64,000 bases of DNA, taken from Candidatus Bacteroides merdigallinarum (lineage in GTDB: Bacteria > Bacteroidota > Bacteroidia > Bacteroidales > Bacteroidaceae). Within the stretch, counting starts at the first letter, position 1; each line of letters begins with the position of its first letter. The translations under genes and the position numbers were made by a program. Under the pieces are notes generated by a model. The model searched no databases. It was not told the origin of the DNA and saw nothing but the letters and a program-made list of their open reading frames with translations. Below are positions 62,815-64,000 of this stretch, piece after piece. Where the stretch lies: assembly GCA_019116285.1 (NCBI GenBank), contig DXBX01000082.1, positions 62,001-126,000 on the forward strand, read 5' to 3'.

Positions 62815-63570
62815 ATGAGCAGGAAAAGAAGACCGGAGTGGAAAGTGCGGATGCGCAAATCCAATTACGAAGTAACCCTCGGGCAGGCCGTGCCCGTGGT
62901 GCATCACCCCCGCAGCTACACGCTGGAGGACATCGTGGCGCTGATGGATGCGCACCTGTCGCTGCCCGTGGCGCGGGAGACGCTGGAGATGTGCGTGAAG
63001 ATGTTCATGGAGCAGGTGGAAAACATGCTGCTGGAGGGGAGCATCGTCAACCTGCCCATCGGGCGGCTGACCCCGGCCGTGACGGGCACGTGGGAATACC
63101 AGAACCGCTTCGACGAGAAGGTGCGGGCGCAGAACAAGGCCGTCGTCAACTATGCCATGGGGCCGCACCTGACGCGGCTGCTGGCCAACCCGCTGCTGCA
63201 CGACATGGAGGCGAACATCGGGAGCCGCCTCCATATAATGAGCGTGAAGGACCACGCCAGCGGCACGGAGAACGGGCGGCTCACCCCCGGCGGCATCATC
63301 ACCGTGCGCGGACAGATGCTGCTGATGAACGGCGACGACCCGCGGCGCGGCCTCCGCCTGCTGCGGGCGGACACGGGGGAGGAGGCGGCGCACCTGAGGC
63401 CGGAGGACTTCGCCCTGTGTACCCGCACGCGCATCGTGGCGCAGCTGCCCGCCACGCTCCCCGCCGGGACGTACCGCCTACAAATAATAAGCCAGTGCAC
63501 CACCAACCCCAAACCGCTGAAGGCGGCGGCAGAGTACCTTTTCGGCAGTGAGCTGACGGTCGGCGAGTGA
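62815..63570 (+). CDS. HU/IHF-like DNA-binding protein with C-terminal DUF4469-type domain
   Basis: A 251-residue protein. Residues about 15-120 match the HU-like DNA-binding module of Bacteroides (YEVTLGQAVPVVHHPRSYTLEDIVALM, NMLLEGSIVNLPIGRLTPAV). Residues about 155-245 form a DUF4469-type beta domain (GRLTPGGIITVRGQMLLMNG, ARIVAQLPATLPAGTYRLQI-like strand). Proteins of this build are common in Bacteroidales and their role is unclear. The base composition is high in G+C like its neighbours. Confidence 0.85.
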   Translation: MSRKRRPEWKVRMRKSNYEVTLGQAVPVVHHPRSYTLEDIVALMDAHLSLPVARETLEMCVKMFMEQVENMLLEGSIVNLPIGRLTPAVTGTWEYQNRFDEKVRAQNKAVVNYAMGPHLTRLLANPLLHDMEANIGSRLHIMSVKDHASGTENGRLTPGGIITVRGQMLLMNGDDPRRGLRLLRADTGEEAAHLRPEDFALCTRTRIVAQLPATLPAGTYRLQIISQCTTNPKPLKAAAEYLFGSELTVGE

Positions 63571-63621
63571 CAGCACTTGCAAATCCCGGCAAAGGCTGTG
63601 TGTCATTTCGGGAAAAAACCG

Positions 63622-63629
63622 TACCTTTG
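63622..63629 (+). promoter_or_regulatory. Probable -7 box for the ThrE-like gene
   Basis: TACCTTTG, 32 nt before the ATG at 63661. Confidence 0.5.
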
Positions 63630-63660
63630 CGCCCGTTTTCAGGATAAACCCATCAAGACA

Positions 63661-64000
63661 ATGCACACAAAAAACGAACTAAAGGACATCGCCCACTTCC
63701 TGCTGGAGTATGCCGGCCGGCTGATGGGCTCGGGGGTACACACCTCGCGGGTGGTGCGCAACACGTGCCGCCTCGGTCAGTCGCAGGACGTGGAAGTATC
63801 CGTGTCCGTCATCCAGAAGAATCTTATCGTCAACGTCCGCGACCCGGAGAGCCGCGAGGCGTACACGGAGATGGCCGACACGCCGGCCTTCCCCATCAGT
63901 TTCGAACTCAACGCCGAGTTGAGCGCCCTGAGCTGGGACGCGCACGACCAACGGCTGCCGCTGTCCGCCGTGCGCGAGCGCTATGCGGAGATTGTGGCGC
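63661..64000 (+). CDS. Threonine/serine exporter family protein (partial, N-terminus only)
   Basis: The first 113 codons of a gene that runs off the window. The start MHTKNELKDIAHFLLEYAGRLMGSGVHTSRVVRN is the cytosolic N-terminal domain of ThrE/DUF1212 exporters, which precedes several membrane helices not seen here. Family members export threonine and serine or organic acids. A second ORF for a paired small subunit (ThrE_2 type) may follow outside. Confidence 0.85.
   Translation, partial: MHTKNELKDIAHFLLEYAGRLMGSGVHTSRVVRNTCRLGQSQDVEVSVSVIQKNLIVNVRDPESREAYTEMADTPAFPISFELNAELSALSWDAHDQRLPLSAVRERYAEIVA

Overview
The window looks like chromosomal DNA of a member of the Bacteroidales, most likely Bacteroidaceae. 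The evidence is a Bacteroidetes-type atp operon (order atpD-atpC-membrane protein-atpB-E-F-H-A), a class II ribonucleotide reductase, fimbrillin-family lipoproteins, DUF4251/DUF4296/DUF4469-type proteins, and repeated TAnnTTTG -7 boxes of the Bacteroidetes primary sigma factor in front of genes. The genus cannot be fixed from the sequence alone. I saw no tRNA, rRNA, CRISPR array or insertion sequence.

Layout. 1-5.7 kb: F1Fo ATP synthase operon on the minus strand, with atpA cut by the window edge. 6-8 kb: a secreted S41 protease and a DUF4251 protein. 8.1-11.1 kb: a three-gene plus-strand operon (steroid 5-alpha-reductase-like membrane protein, Old Yellow Enzyme-like reductase, short-chain dehydrogenase) that resembles the gut-bacterial steroid/bile-acid reduction pathway. 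11.3-12.7 kb: proS. 12.8-21.1 kb: an accessory region with long inverted repeats, an 11-bp repeat array, a KilA-N gene remnant, and a minus-strand fimbrial locus (membrane AraC regulator, DUF3575 protein, DUF5119-like lipoprotein, three fimbrillins). The regulator and the DUF5119 gene are each broken by one in-frame stop codon. A GNAT toxin-antitoxin pair sits between two of the fimbrillin genes.

21.2-41.4 kb is mainly core: folB/nrdJ, a nitroreductase, dnaA, an MCE protein with a cell-wall amidase, a BASS-family transporter, an HD protein, lptD, a tsaE/metal-ABC-permease/Imm17 group, and an envelope operon (beta-barrel protein, lptC, CBS/CorC protein, PpiD-like chaperone). 41.7-46.8 kb holds two exported proteins: a WD40 propeller protein with an OmpA-like end, followed by a TPR protein ending in a caspase domain. 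47-64 kb: CCA nucleotidyltransferase, an rRNA/tRNA methyltransferase, the ileS-dksA-lspA-DUF4296 operon, a dipeptide epimerase, a TonB receptor with a histidine-rich partner, an NlpC/P60 hydrolase, a DEAD-box helicase, an HU-like DNA-binding protein and the start of a ThrE-type exporter.

Two points cut across the regions. Short intergenic tandem arrays with a period of 21-22 bp (or 11 bp) occur at seven loci. IleRS carries GIHH in place of the HIGH signature, a change linked to extreme mupirocin resistance. The candidates most worth following are the steroid-reductase operon and the exported propeller-caspase pair.
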